Part shown: positions 1 through 11,649 of the stretch, in pieces
Layout: each line of letters starts with the position of its first letter
Numbering within the stretch: position 1 is the first letter of the stretch
Origin: Tupaia tana
Lineage: Eukaryota; Chordata; Mammalia; Scandentia; Tupaiidae
Assembly (NCBI GenBank): GCA_026018925.1
Contig: JAKSZU010000016.1
Location: 33,599,377 to 33,663,376, forward strand
DNA length: 64,000 nucleotides
Direction: 5' to 3'
Notes under the pieces: generated by a model
What the model was told of the DNA's origin: nothing
Seen by the model: only the letters and a program-made list of their open reading frames with translations
The model's database searches: none
Program-made: the position numbers and the translations under genes

Positions 1-66
1 TGGTACTCAAACCACAGTTGGCCATGTGGGAGTCCAGTGCCTTAACCACCATGCCACCCACCAACC
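1..66 (-). mobile_element. SINE form A/B, head only (cut by window edge)
   Basis: The reverse complement reads as the tRNA-related SINE head (box A-like GGTGGCATGGTGG, box B-like GGTTTGAGT). The rest of the copy lies outside the window, so form A and form B cannot be separated. Confidence 0.75.
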
Positions 67-74
67 CTGCATCT

Positions 75-300
75 TCTTTTTTTAATGATGGGGTATATGT
101 GCACAGGAGAGAGAAAGAGAGAGACAAGAGTACCCTCCACAGGGTCTGGTCACTCTGTGATCCCCTTCCACCAATCTTCAAGTCCATCAGATCTTGGACT
201 GTTTCAGGTGGACAAGGCTGAGGAGTCTGTCTCTGTGTGAGATCCAGCTTCTCTTGAGCAGCATGTTACTGCTGCACCACAGAGGTGACCGCTTTACTCA
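75..300 (-). mobile_element. Possible old, diverged SINE
   Basis: A T-run, then a purine-rich gagagagaaagagagagac stretch and a C/T-rich part follow the order of a minus-strand SINE body, but the head is hard to align. Could be form D. Weak call. Confidence 0.3.
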
Positions 301-427
301 TCATTTTTTGTAGAGCTAGCGCATTATTATCCCTGTGTGCATTTAATCAGAGATTTCTCTGGTGACTCTTAATAAAAGAGAAGCTTTTAATACTGAGCCA
401 CCAACTAAGTCACCACCTACAGGACTT

Positions 428-669
428 TTTTTATTTGTTTAGAGAAGTTTTTGCTATAGGGTGTGTGCACTTGCCAGAGAGACAAACAGAAAACAAAAGT
501 CACCCCCCAGGGAGAATGGCCATGCAGCAATCTCTTCTTCTCCATCCTCCTCTCGGGATCTTGGCCATGTGTGCTTAGCGTGAGTTTTAAGCCACCATGT
601 CCAGGACTCATACTGCAGATGACTACACAGGAGTCCAGTGACGTAACCATTATGCCATCTGCTGGTCCC
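428..669 (-). mobile_element. SINE form A, older copy
   Basis: Minus-strand copy: poly(T), then the reverse complement of the CCCTATAGCAAAAAC 3' signature, the body, and the tRNA-like head ending in TGCTGGTCCC. Imperfect target-site duplications (TSDs) flank it: near 411-427 (accacctacaggacttt) and 669-686 (accacatacaaggcttt). Confidence 0.85.
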
Positions 670-686
670 ACCACATACAAGGCTTT

Positions 687-2000
687 GTAACAGCATCTCT
701 CCACTGTCTGTGAGAAGGGAATGGAATCTATTAAAGATGACACCTCAGAGCAGATCAACAAAGCTCTGCCAGTAGAGCCATCCAATGGGAAATAAGCAAT
801 AGGCCCAGCTCAGGACAGTACATGAAAATAGAGGAGATCTCACAAGCTGGTACATACTTGAAGGAACTCTGATAGTAATAGTATTGGACTTCATTCAAAG
901 CTCAAGGAAAAAGACAAATGAGTAAAAATTCTTCAACCTCTTCAAAAAGTATCATCTGAAGAAAACTACACACTATCTGAGCAAACACCACTTTATTCAC
1001 TTTTGAGACCTGAATAAAAATAAGCAATTTTAGCAGAGGCTCTAAAATATTTTTCTTTTTGAGTGCACAGACAACAAAATTTAAATCAACTTCTAGACTA
1101 GAATAGGCTTTTTCTTTTTGCCTCTTATAGGATACACTTGCCATACTTCTAGGAGTAAACAGTGAATAGCCTGCCTATGTGAACTACATAGATAACTTAA
1201 ATGCCTATTTTAGGATGCACTGAAAACCTAGTTTCTCTAAAGAACAACTCATCGTAATTACCACCCTATCACAATATATCTTAATGTCATCTTATATTCT
1301 TTCAGGAAGGAGAGTCAGGGAATGGTGAATGGGAAGGGTAACTGAGTTTCAAATTACAGTTTATGGAACCCTGGAGACAAGCCACACAGTATGAAACAAA
1401 TAAGAGTGCAACTACAATGAGAACATCAGTGTTTGAAGGTAGGCTGTCCTTGGACTAAGCTCTCAAAAAGCACTTTATGTCAAGCAAGCTTCATCATGGC
1501 CAAGTTTATAAGCTATTTCTTATTGCATCTGTGGATGGCATTCTACCATCATTATCCACTCGATCTGGACAAGAGAGTTGCAGCCTTTCAGAGAAGCTAT
1601 ACAAGTCAGGGTTGCCACAATCCTCAGGAATTGATCGGAATTAAAATTCTCATATCTGGGCTCTCAGGTTTGCCTTTAGTTTCCAGATCCATCTTTCGAG
1701 TTTTCTGGAGAAATTCCGACAGAACATCCTGGCAAATGACCACTTTGTTCAAAAGTAAACTAAAGCTAATTTTTCTCCCATGTCATGCTGGAAACAAACT
1801 GTTATGATGAGAGTATGATCTTACCCTAGCTAAGCAAGGGTGAAAAGAGAAAGTACAATCTTCATTTCGGAACCATAGTTCAAGTACTGAATAGCCTGTC
1901 AGATAAAACTCTGAATGCAGAATATTCACATTTTATGGTATAACAAAGACCAAACTAAAGTGCGTCCTAATTCTTTCATTTACTAGCTCTTCAAGGTGGG
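687..2000. other. Unassigned AT-rich sequence
   Basis: I recognise no gene, RNA or repeat here. The 124-codon frame at 1433-1807 has no motif I know and no codon bias that sets it apart from chance. Confidence 0.5.
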
Positions 2001-2411
2001 TACTATGGTTTGAATATGTCCTCCAGAAAGAATATGTTGAAATGTGGTGAGCCATTGTATGATATTAAGAAAGTGAAGACAATCCAATTATAGTGTTGAA
2101 AAGTAGAGCCTTTGAGAGGTGATTGGGATTGGATGAGGTCTTCAGGGTGGCCCTCCATAATAGATTCTTGGTGGTTTCATAAGAAGATCAGATATCTAGA
2201 CACACCTGCTCTGCTCTTACTGTGTCACTGCTCGACAAGTGACATCCTGTGACACCTTGAGACTGTGCAGGGTCTTCCCACCAACAATAGACCATTACCA
2301 GTTCTAGCTCCTTAACCTGAGACCTCCCAAACCATGGGCTAAATGAGCCTTTATTCTTTAAAATTACTGAATTTCAAGTATTCAATTATTAAACAACAGA
2401 GAATAAAATAA
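2001..2411 (+). mobile_element. MLT1-type LTR (ERVL-MaLR)
   Basis: The order of landmarks matches MLT1 solo LTRs: tatggtttgaatatgtcc at the start, 'ttgagaggtgattggg', a 'cctgagacctcccaaaccatg' region, then an A/T-rich 3' end with a TTTATTCTTTAAAATTAC-type tail. Heavily mutated, as expected for an ancestral mammalian element. Confidence 0.65.
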
Positions 2412-2771
2412 AACAGTGAGTAAGTCACTTAACTGGACAGGTGCCTAGGTTTTACAACATCAAAATAAAGATCATAATATTTACCAACTGGGCTGTCATA
2501 GAACAAATGTGCTATGTAGACTGTAAAGTTATATTTACAACTAAGGTATATTAAAATATTTCCTCTTTCTAGTCAAAATGATGGTGAAGAGGGCCAAGGA
2601 ATCAGGCTCAAGGCATTTTTATGAGAACATTTTAACCCATAAACTTCATTCTATAGGCAAGATTTTCCCTGGCTTATCCTCCCTAGGTGCTCTGGTTGGA
2701 GCTTCAAGTGTTAACTCAAGAACTTCATCAGTAGCTATTCTGAAATTTACAGAGCAAGGATCTTTGTTTTG

Positions 2772-2937
2772 AACTATGTCAGTCTCTACTCAGGTAACCC
2801 TTGGCAAGTTATTAATGTCTCTGCTTACTTTTTACCTTACTGGTGAAATATGGATGATAATACCTACATTGAATATTGTTTTGAGAGAGATGAAAGGGCT
2901 TAGCATATACCAAGTATTTGGTAAAATGTAAAGTAGT
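2772..2937 (+). mobile_element. MIR (ancient tRNA-derived SINE)
   Basis: Contains the MIR core order: 'cccttggcaagttatt', 'gtgaaatatggatgataatac', 'tgttttgagagagatgaaa', 'gcttagcatatacc'. Confidence 0.65.
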
Positions 2938-2941
2938 CTAC

Positions 2942-3185
2942 TTTTTTTTTTTTGGGGGGGGGAGGAGTTTGCTATAGGGTACATGCACTTGCTGGAGAGA
3001 GAGAGCAGGAAAGTGAGAAATCAACTCCTGACAGAGGATGACCATGCCACAATCCCTTCTCCATTCTCCTCTCAGGATTTTGGGCATACATGCATATGCA
3101 CTCAGCATGAATTTCAAGCTGCTGGGTCTGGGACTTCAATGATGTGGGAGTCCAGCGCCTTAACCACCATGCCACCTACTGGCCC
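2942..3185 (-). mobile_element. SINE form A with C-run before the A-tail
   Basis: Minus-strand copy beginning with T12 then a G-run (C-run then A-tail on the element strand), then the TATAGC signature, body and head ending near TACTGGCCCC. A short TSD, tagtctactt / tgatctactt, is likely. Confidence 0.85.
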
Positions 3186-3186
3186 C

Positions 3187-5100
3187 AAAATGATCTACTT
3201 TCATAAGAATAAGGAAGATGGAAAAGAGAGAACACATCTCCTGCCATAGCTTCTATTCTGACAAAAACAATTTTACATCCCATTGTTTTTAATGTATGGA
3301 TGCACTGGCATCAGAGCCAGAAGTCCTTCTATAAACCCAATGGGCCCCAAACATTCAACAAAGTGGAACAAAGTTGCTCTCAGTGTGCTCTTCTCTGCAT
3401 GCATTATCCAGTTCATTAGATCTCAGGAGCAACTCGAAGCTCTCAGACTCTTGAGTGAGCTCGGCTTCTAGGTCAGAACCACAGAGACAACCTCTTCATT
3501 TATTCCTCTAATTTTGTGGTAGCCTCATCAATGTGGGATAAAATTTCATCAGTACAGAAACCCTCTTAGGGGTTAACTATATAGAATAAAAAGGAGGAGT
3601 GCCTGCACACTTGAAAATAACATATAGGGAATGATTATCACATGGATTATCTTTAGATGAGGGACAAATTCTAGTTAGAACTCCTGTAATATGTCCAGTG
3701 AACCTGCTCAAGAAAGACCATCCCTTCTACACTCACTTTTGTGGGCAACAAAGAATCCAACAATATACTGTCTTGTGGGTAGCAGAGAGTCACTGAAGAT
3801 GTATTAAAAAGGGAAAGTCCACACTAAGAATACCTTCAAATTGGAACAAATCTCCAAAGATCCCATCATTAAATATCTAGGGTTCAGAGAAAACCACACC
3901 TAAGCCATTAGGAGTTAATGAGTGAGGGAGCAGGTGGATGAGACAAGAGCAGTATTCAACTCTCCTGCCTCTTAGCCCCTCCTCTGACCACTGACAGCAA
4001 CCTTCCCTCCACACACAGAATAAAAATAATTGAATTTCTCTAAATCTTATTAAGGTATAACTTGCAATTCCGAAGAATTTGTACACTTAACTTTATTCCT
4101 CATCTAATCCAGGGTATTCAAATGAAATAGAAAACCGGAACAACAATGCTGAAACTGGCCTCCAGTAGTCCCCAGCACCCTCCTCTGCGCCCTGCGTTGT
4201 AATTGCACTGCTGCGGCAGATAAAGGGAGGAGAGAGAGCTGCAGAGCCTGGCTGAATACAAAACCGAAGCCTTCGTCCCTCCTCCCATAATTAATCTTTT
4301 CTGCTTTCTGCAGGAACCATCCTCTGCAGTGTTCAGCATTTGGCTGGGACTTTGACTTTTTATCATTGCCATCACTGTCTTTGTTTTTGGGAAAAGAAGG
4401 AAAACACATCCATGGCACATGGCCCCTGCATGTGAGGACACCTAAGCTTTGAGTACCCCACATCGCATGTAAAATTCATGTAGCACTCTCTCTTTATCAT
4501 CCTGGGCATCATCTCTATCCTTCAAGAACTTAGGAAAGGCAATGCCGATTCTTCCTCAGATCAGACTCCTACAAATTTTACTGATTAATAACTAAATGTG
4601 TAAAATACTTTTTCTAAAGCCACCCAAAAATCATGCGAATGTAGATATTCCATTTATGTGCCGAAAGAAACCAATATTTCTGAACTCCCTTACTCTTCAC
4701 TGATGTAGTTTCCATGGAAACCATAACATTAAGCCAGGCAGTTACTTACTTCTACATTACATAATATTATCTAATGCTTAGTTACTCCTGAACAAACGTG
4801 TTTATTCAGTAGCTTTTTGTCCATGTAATCAACCATATCTACTTTGATTTGATTAAACAGGGAGCAGCGGCATAAAATCATTTATTGCAATGTGCTTTGC
4901 GCCTGCTATTCATCCAGAAAATGACATGCTCTTTACTGGCCAAAGAGGACTGTGCATGTGAAGTTGTGGGGGTAGAGTCTGTCCCTGCTGATACAATATA
5001 CAGCTATGGATTAGAATAATTAAGATTAAGAGGATGTGAAATTAGAAATGAGAGCAGAAATACTGCAGATGAAATTGCAATAATCTGGTCCTCCTCCTCT
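3187..5100. other. Repeat-poor unique sequence; possible conserved noncoding DNA
   Basis: No repeat recognised. The part at about 4110-4460 is less AT-rich, keeps a few CpGs and holds a purine-rich stretch; overlapping minus-strand frames there (up to 119 codons) have no recognisable domain. Regulatory function is a guess. Confidence 0.35.
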
Positions 5101-5114
5101 CTCTCTCCTTTTTA

Positions 5115-5302
5115 TAAAAAGGAAAAGGGAAGAGAAAAGAAGGAAGGGAGGGAGAAAATGAACCTGTAGCTCTTGCTATGTACAGATAGTAGACCCTATC
5201 ACTTAGCAAAGCCAGGTATCCCTTAAAGAACTTTGTCTCTGTAACTGAGCGCTTTAGCCATTGTTTTCGCTTACTGAAAAATAACCAAAAGTTGTGTGTG
5301 CT
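5115..5302 (+). repeat. Left arm of a large inverted repeat
   Basis: This unique-looking ~190-bp segment reappears as a reverse complement at 5905-6107. Matching landmarks include gctatgtacagatagtagac and tgaaaaataaccaaaagttg. Identity by eye is above 90%, with a small insertion in the right arm. Confidence 0.9.
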
Positions 5303-5574
5303 CAGATTCTTAGGAGGTCTGTGTGCATTGGTAAAGTACTTCAGGGAAAAAAATGTGTGCTGTTAAAATTCTTGTTTCAGTTAGTGTTCCCCAGATTAGT
5401 AGTAGGCTCTGTAGCGTGATTGCTATTGATTTACAAGTTATTTCTACAACATAATGGATGGCCAATTCTCCACAACTCTGGGCCTTTTTGGTTTTGTTAC
5501 AGTTATAGGGAAGTTTTTCTTATTCTTTCTCCTAGTTCTTTCTAACATACAACTTTAAGAAAAAGAAAAAACCC

Positions 5575-5715
5575 TTCCCCCCTAGTTTTATTGAAGTATA
5601 GTTGACAATTAAAACTTGTCCACATTTAATACCATGTTAAGCCTTGCATAGTTACCATCTTCTTTCTTTATTATTATTTTTTGAACACTTGAGTACTTAT
5701 TCATTATTTTTGCTC
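5575..5715 (-). mobile_element. L1 3'-end fragment
   Basis: Reads 'ttttattgaagtatagttga' then 'catagttaccatctt' and 'ttgaacacttgag', the minus-strand order of an L1M-type 3' UTR. A short 5'-truncated remnant inside the inverted-repeat spacer. Confidence 0.6.
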
Positions 5716-5733
5716 ATTGAAAAAGCACACACA

Positions 5734-5899
5734 GGGACTAGCAGGTGGTGTGGTGGTTAAGGTGATAGACTCCCACATAGCCAACCATAATTCAAGTCCC
5801 GGACCTGGCGACTTACCTTCTCACTCTCCCTCCCACTCTCTCCCTCCAATCAAAATGAAGAATAATAATAAATAAATAAATAATTTTCTTTTAAGAAAA
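5734..5899 (+). mobile_element. SINE form B (short, ATAAA tail)
   Basis: tRNA-like head (gggactagcaggtggtgtgg...), then a CT-rich tract and an AATAAATAAATAAAT tail with no long body. Perfect 15-bp TSDs, gaaaaagcacacaca, at 5719-5733 and 5900-5914. The insertion lies at the very tip of the right inverted-repeat arm. Confidence 0.9.
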
Positions 5900-5904
5900 G
5901 AAAA

Positions 5905-6107
5905 AGCACACACAACTTTTGGTTATTTTTCAGTAAGCAAAAATAATGGCTAGAGCACTCAGTTATAGAGACAAAGTTCTTTAAGGGAAATGGATACCTG
6001 GCTTTATTAAGTGATAGGGTCTACTATCTGTACATAGCAAGAGCTACAGTTTCCTTTTCTCCCTCCCTCCCTTCTTTTCTCTTCCTCTTTCTTTTATCCT
6101 TTTTTTC
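5905..6107 (-). repeat. Right arm of the large inverted repeat
   Basis: Reverse complement of 5115-5302. It starts inside the downstream TSD of the form B SINE and runs out in a pyrimidine-rich tract (about 6050-6200). Confidence 0.9.
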
Positions 6108-6200
6108 CTCTCTCTCCCTCCCTCCCTTACACCCTTTTCCTTTTCTCTTACCTTCCTTCTCACCCTACTTCCTTTGCTCCCTCTCTTCTTCCTTCCCATC
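6050..6200. repeat. Polypyrimidine tract
   Basis: Almost pure C/T on the + strand with ccctccctccctt-type runs; low-complexity DNA, triplex-prone in principle. Confidence 0.7.
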
Positions 6201-6319
6201 TTTTTAAAATAATTAGTGCTTTAGATAAATGTTAAAAGAATTTATTGGAAATAAATTTAATCCATAGGCTGGCTTTTTAACATCTCAACTAAATGTTTGT
6301 ATATCGCCTATTTAGTAAG

Positions 6320-6490
6320 TTTCTTTTTAAAACAAATTTTATTTTTGAGAGAAGTTTTAGGTTCACAGAAAAATTAAGCAGAAAATACAAAGATTTTCCA
6401 AATACCCCTGCCCTTACATATGCATAGCCACCCCCACTCAACTATATTCTTATTAAAGACATGATTGTGATATGTGTAATTGTTTTAGGG
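6320..6490 (-). mobile_element. L1-derived 3' fragment (old)
   Basis: 'gagaagttttaggttcacag', 'aaaattaagcagaaaatac' and 'atacccctgcccttacat' are in the order of an old L1M 3' region on the minus strand. Confidence 0.5.
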
Positions 6491-7522
6491 GAATAAGATA
6501 GATAATCTATAAATCCATTAAAACCTCTCAAAAATCATTCCATCCTAAAATAATGACTTCTGCTATTTTTATGCAAAAGCAGTAGCATTTAGAGTTCCTA
6601 AAGGACTACTCTTTGTTCTAACTTGGTCCATAATTCTTTTCTTCCCTTCCTCTGTTTCTTATATCTGTTGATTTTTCCCCCTCCCATTTTGCACTGGCAT
6701 GTCACTTTCTCATTTTGGTATCCTGACTTTTTTTTTTTTTTTTTTTTTTTTTTGCATGTAGTCCTTAGCCTTTGCTTCTGTAAAAACTCAAAATTGACTT
6801 TCCCTACAATTCTATAAGTTTCATTTCTCTAAAATATCCTCCCTCTCTCTCTTTTCTACTTTTGTATTTCCTAACACTTTGAGCTAGTCAGTATATTCCT
6901 TTCAAAGCAGCTGCCTTTATCTGTTACAGTCTTCCTCCTTCCCCTTCCTTCCTCATCCTCTCAGCATTCACAGACCCCATTCTGTTCACCTCTTAATAGA
7001 AGATTCTACTCAGGCACCAAATTTTAACCAAGTCACCAAGGCATAGGACCCTCCCTGTCTTTCCACATCCCCCAGATGTTCTTCTCTTTGCTTCCAGTAC
7101 ATGTTTTAGCTTGTGTGTTTCTAGCACAACACCTATAAAATATTACTTTCTCACATATTGATTAGTCTCTCTTCATTTACTTATTGAACACATACTTAAG
7201 GGCCCTACTTTGTGTCTTTCCAGGGCATAAGTCTACAGAGATGAACAAGATCGATGAGGTCCTGTCCCTGAAGTTGCCCCATCTTCTGGCTTGCATTTTC
7301 TTTTCCCTTCAATGACTAGCAAAAAGTCCAATCTATCTAGTGCACATCATATTTGCTTGTTGAATTGCTTTTAAAAACCTCCACTTTTATTAGATAGTAT
7401 TACTTTAAAATATGAATGAACAGAAAAATAAAACATGACAATGTACACATACTCCCACTAGCCAGAAATTAACACCTTCTCATTTTTAGGTCCATGTTTT
7501 CCAAATATTCTTAGCTGCTAAT
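6491..7522. other. Unassigned sequence with a T26 run
   Basis: A T-run at about 6728-6753 splits pyrimidine-rich DNA. About 7160-7290 resembles an ancient mammalian repeat ('acttattgaacacatacttaag' region) that I cannot name. No gene. Confidence 0.4.
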
Positions 7523-7534
7523 GTAAATATTTTT

Positions 7535-7692
7535 AAGAATTATTTTATTTCATTTTATTTATTCATTTATTTATTTTAATTTGGCCAGAGAGAGAGACAC
7601 AGAGAGAGGAAGAGAAAGAGGGAAAGTGAGAAACTGTGGTCTGCCATGTGGGAGTGTCCAGCACCTCCACCACCATGCCACCCACTGGTCCC
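7535..7692 (-). mobile_element. SINE form B
   Basis: Minus-strand copy: a TTTATTTATTCATTTATTT-type tail, TTTAATTTGGCCAGAGAGAG, then the head ending in CCACTGGTCCC. TSD-like gtaaatattttt (about 7523) and agtaaatctttttt (7693). Confidence 0.85.
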
Positions 7693-7706
7693 AGTAAATC
7701 TTTTTT

Positions 7707-10230
7707 TAAAAATGGCTTTATATGGCACACAGTTTTTATACTCAGACAATCCATAACCATGGTCATCAGCATCTAGATGGCCTTAGCAGAAATAAAAGTT
7801 TCTAACCAAAGAGACTCTCAGCTGGATCAGGTGACTCCTTAGCAGTGTTTGCCTCAGGTCTTGCTCTCTATTTTTTATAACTGCACTAACAGTGAACCTC
7901 TTTCCACTCATCTGGAAACAAAAGCAGCAAAGGACAGAAACTTGATTCCCTGAAGACACAGTTCAATTTCAAGAAGACAGACCAGGATTAGTTATGCTTT
8001 GTCTGTGGTTTCTAATCCAAAGTTTCCATTTGAAGTAATTCTGACACCTTGAGGGTCTCATATATAAGCCCCTTTCTTTGAGTATCTTATTGGCACTGAA
8101 CGGATTTATGTAAGAAAAATACTGAGTGTAGAATCTGGGGTCAGATAAATTGGCTTTCAAATGCTTGTTCTGCTGTTGGAAAACCTCTTTTCTATAAAAT
8201 GAGAGCAATAGTAGAGGATTAATTGATGTAAATATGGGTCCTCAGGAAAGTCTTGATGAATTTTTGCATAGAAAAACACTTCATGACTTTCCCAAAGACC
8301 TAACACATACATAACATTGAACGAATATTAATGCTGTAACATCTCTTTCCTTCTGTTTACATATACATAAACTCAAATACACAAAGATCACTTTCAAAAA
8401 ACTTTTAGGTGCTTTTCTCTTAAAGTAACTCAATATTAATTACACTTACACTTTGTGCTCTACCTCCACCACCTTTTATTAAAATGTTTTCTGTTGCCTG
8501 GGTATCCCATCAGCTTATTCTTTTATCTTTAATTCTCTATAATTTACTTGTCTTGTAGCAGAAGTGATTTCCTCCTCTTTAAGTCTCAATATTCGTGACA
8601 TTTCGATTTGGGTACTATCCACTTTGCCATTATTCAGCAGCACAATCACAGAAATCACAGGACAATCACATTTTGATCCTTAATAGTTCTAAATGATTCT
8701 ACCTCTTTGACACTTACATAATAAATTTTATGTGGAGAGTTAAATTGAAACTATTTTATAAAATAAAATTTAATATGAAGGATTGCCAAGTAAGAATGTA
8801 AAAAATAGTGAACATTATAACCATTATCCACTTTTCCTTTGATTATTCAGAATTTTGCAATTTCCTTCCGTTGGAAAACACAATATCTGCAATGAAAGAT
8901 AGCACAGGAACCTTTTTTGATAGTCTAAAAATCACAAGGTGGAATGATCTCATGTGCTCCAACAAGAAACCCAGAAACTAGACCAAAAAATGGAACAAAG
9001 ATGACCCTTCAAGATGTGGGGGCTCTGAGTTAAAAGAACCTCAGGGAACTAATCCACCTGCACCAAATAATAAAGACAATTAAGGGTATGAAGGGGTCAA
9101 AGCAAAGGAGATTGCCTGTCTTAATTCCCTTCTTATTTTCTTCATGGAGTGCTATAATTCTGGTAGTCTCAGCACTATATCCAATTAAAGGAAAGGCTTC
9201 TGCTTTTTTTTTATTTTAATTTATTTTATACATTTAATCACTATACATCACTTAGCTTCCAAGTTGAATTTACTCAACATACTTCTAATTTTAACAAAGC
9301 AGGGGCTTTGCTGAAATATTTTTTTTAACCAAAGAAACATTTTGCATGGTAGATAAGGTTAAAATCAGCCCAGTATGCTTTCTATTGTGGTGATACTAGG
9401 AGGATTTGTTTTTGAAAGAAGGTAGATAGATAGATCATAGATGATAGGTAGATAGTTATAGATAATGAAAAAACCCTGCTTTTCTGCACTTGGATACCTA
9501 AATTTACCAACATTATCATAAATCTATTTTTAGGGCAAATGATCCATAAGATCGTATTACCCACTCTATTTATCCTCCAAATGTCTCTTTCAGTCTGACA
9601 CACAGATATACTTACACTTTGACCTTTTAGCATTTGAGTCAACATCCAGTTTTTGAGGTAACCAGGGTTTATTATCCTCACTTTAAAAGAAAGGCAGACA
9701 AAAGTTCAGAAAAACTACACACCTGAAATCTGTTAATCAGTGATACTTCATTTTCTAAACGGAAGAAGCTATACTGTCTGACCACAGAAAAGTGCAGAGA
9801 TACACAAACTTCACACATTAATTTTGAAACAGTAGTCTCCCTCAAAGTGCATTCTTGGAAACTCAGTTTAAGATGTCCTATAATGAGACTTAGAATTTGA
9901 GTCCAGTTCCTCTCAAACTTGGTCTCACATAGTTGCCTTCAGCTCACCATGTTCCAATATCACTAGGTCTGTGTCTGTTTATAGATTTATTTTAAATGAT
10001 ATCCTATGTCACTATTTTTTTTTTAACTTCTAGGTCAAAATATAGCTTTTTGTTAGCCTCAAAGGCATGTTTATTTACTCCTGAATCACTTGGGGTCTCC
10101 TCTGGAATAGATTTGCAGCAACTGGCATGGGGATTTGTGAGGATTTATGTCAGAAATGGGACAGTTCTCTGTGCCCAGGATGCAAGTTCCCCCTGCATCT
10201 TCTGTCCAGAAAGTTTCATTTAAACCTTTG
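7707..10230. other. Mostly unassigned AT-rich sequence
   Basis: No gene seen. It includes a possible MIR on + at about 8115-8240, an imperfect GATA-type short repeat at about 9420-9465 and a weak minus-strand MIR-like stretch at about 9640-9730. Confidence 0.4.
8115..8240 (+). mobile_element. MIR-like fragment
   Basis: 'tggggtcagataaattggct', 'acctcttttctataaaatga' and 'gagcaatagtag' follow MIR order, but the fragment is badly diverged. Confidence 0.4.
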
Positions 10231-10231
10231 G

Positions 10232-10487
10232 AGTGTTTTTGTTGTTTGTTTTCAATTTGCTGCAGGGCTCATGAGCTCCCTGGCAGGAGATGGTAGAGGG
10301 GAGCAAGAAAGAAACCCCTGGGAAAATGGCCACGCCATAGTCCCTTCTCCTCCATCCTCTTTTCAGGACTCTGGGCATGCACACACACACACCCAGCATG
10401 TTTTTCAAGCCGTTGGGTCCAGAACTCGAACTGTGCAGCTCCCCACATGGGATCCAGCCATTTTAATCACCACACCATGGCTGGTCT
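10232..10487 (-). mobile_element. Old SINE related to form A
   Basis: Body landmarks 'atggccacgccatagtccct' and 'ctcctccatcctcttttcag' and a head ending 'accatggctggtc' are recognisable. The 3' end has lost the clear CCCTATAGC signature. It contains a small (AC)n. Confidence 0.7.
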
Positions 10488-10664
10488 GGTTGTATTCTCT
10501 TATACCCATTAATCTTTTAGAATTCTGGTTACCAATTGCTGCTACTAATTTACTGCTGCATGACCTGTCTTAGGTATAATTAATAGGCCTCATATTTTAA
10601 TTTATTATAGATACTAAAATCTTAAATAATGAACTGATTCAATCTAATGGTATATTAAAAGAAT

Positions 10665-11055
10665 AACGAAGTCATTCTTCTGGTATAACCAAGTCAATTT
10701 TTATCCTAGGAATACAAATAATGTGCAACATTAATAATATAATTAACTCAAATTAACAAATTACAGGAGAAAATTCACCAGACCCTCTCAATCTGATGTT
10801 GTAAAAGCATTTGATGAGATTGAGTACCTTTTGTGATACAATGCTCAACAAACTAGAAATAAAAGGGAACTTTACCTAACATTTCAAAGTGAAATATTAT
10901 GAATACATCCACATGATAATTTTAAAATCCAAGATACCTGCTTGCTAAAATGATTGTGATTCAACATCATGCCATCAAACTGAGCTAATGCATGGGATAA
11001 AAAGAAATAGGAAACATAAATACTATAAAGGAAGAGACCAATCAGATTATTTTTC
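10665..11055 (+). mobile_element. L1 ORF2 fragment (reverse transcriptase region)
   Basis: Stretches such as 'ttaacaaattacaggagaaa', 'gcatttgatgagattgag' and 'caacaaactagaaataaaag' match the L1 ORF2 RT region in order, with internal deletions and stops. Inactive. It may belong with the 3' piece at 11335. Confidence 0.65.
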
Positions 11056-11073
11056 TCCTCACAATGTGTCTAC

Positions 11074-11076
<3 letters not shown>

Positions 11077-11123
<47 letters not shown>
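11077..11123. repeat. Poly(A) run, 47 nt
   Basis: Uninterrupted A tract between the L1 ORF2 fragment and a MIR-like piece; either an expanded retroposon tail or a microsatellite. Confidence 0.9.
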
Positions 11124-11124
<1 letters not shown>

Positions 11125-11177
11125 CACTGACCCTCCCATTCACACCACAATCTGTGGAAGAAATGCTAACATTGTCC

Positions 11178-11290
11178 TCACTTGCCCACAGTCACAGTGC
11201 TAATAAAATCTAAAGCCAAGATTTGACCTTTGGCAATCTGAAGCCAAGACCAGTCATCATTGCCATCCTATTACATCCTATTACCTCCTA
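11178..11290 (-). mobile_element. MIR fragment
   Basis: 'acttgcccacagtcacag', 'ctaataaaatctaaagccaa' and 'gatttgacc' follow minus-strand MIR order. Confidence 0.5.
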
Positions 11291-11334
11291 AGTATTGTTT
11301 GAAGGTTGAAAGTTAAGACAGAGAACAACTATCA

Positions 11335-11597
11335 TTAAAATAATACCACTGTGGAGAATATGGAGGTTCCTCAAAGAGCTTCAAATAGAACTACCATATG
11401 ATTCTGCAATTACACTCCTGGTATCTATCCAAAAGACAGGAGAACACTCAGCTGGAAAAGCGCTTGCACATCTATGTTTATTGCAGCATTATTCACGACT
11501 GCTAAGACATGAAACCAATCCAAATGTCCACAAACAGATGAATGGATTGTAAAAGTGTGGCACATATACTCCATGGAATACTATTCAGCCAAAAAAA

Positions 11598-11649
<52 letters not shown>

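Noticed and set aside
11077-11123. Long poly(A) as a sign of a processed pseudogene
   Set aside because: Upstream sequence is L1 ORF2, not a spliced mRNA; no host gene likeness seen.
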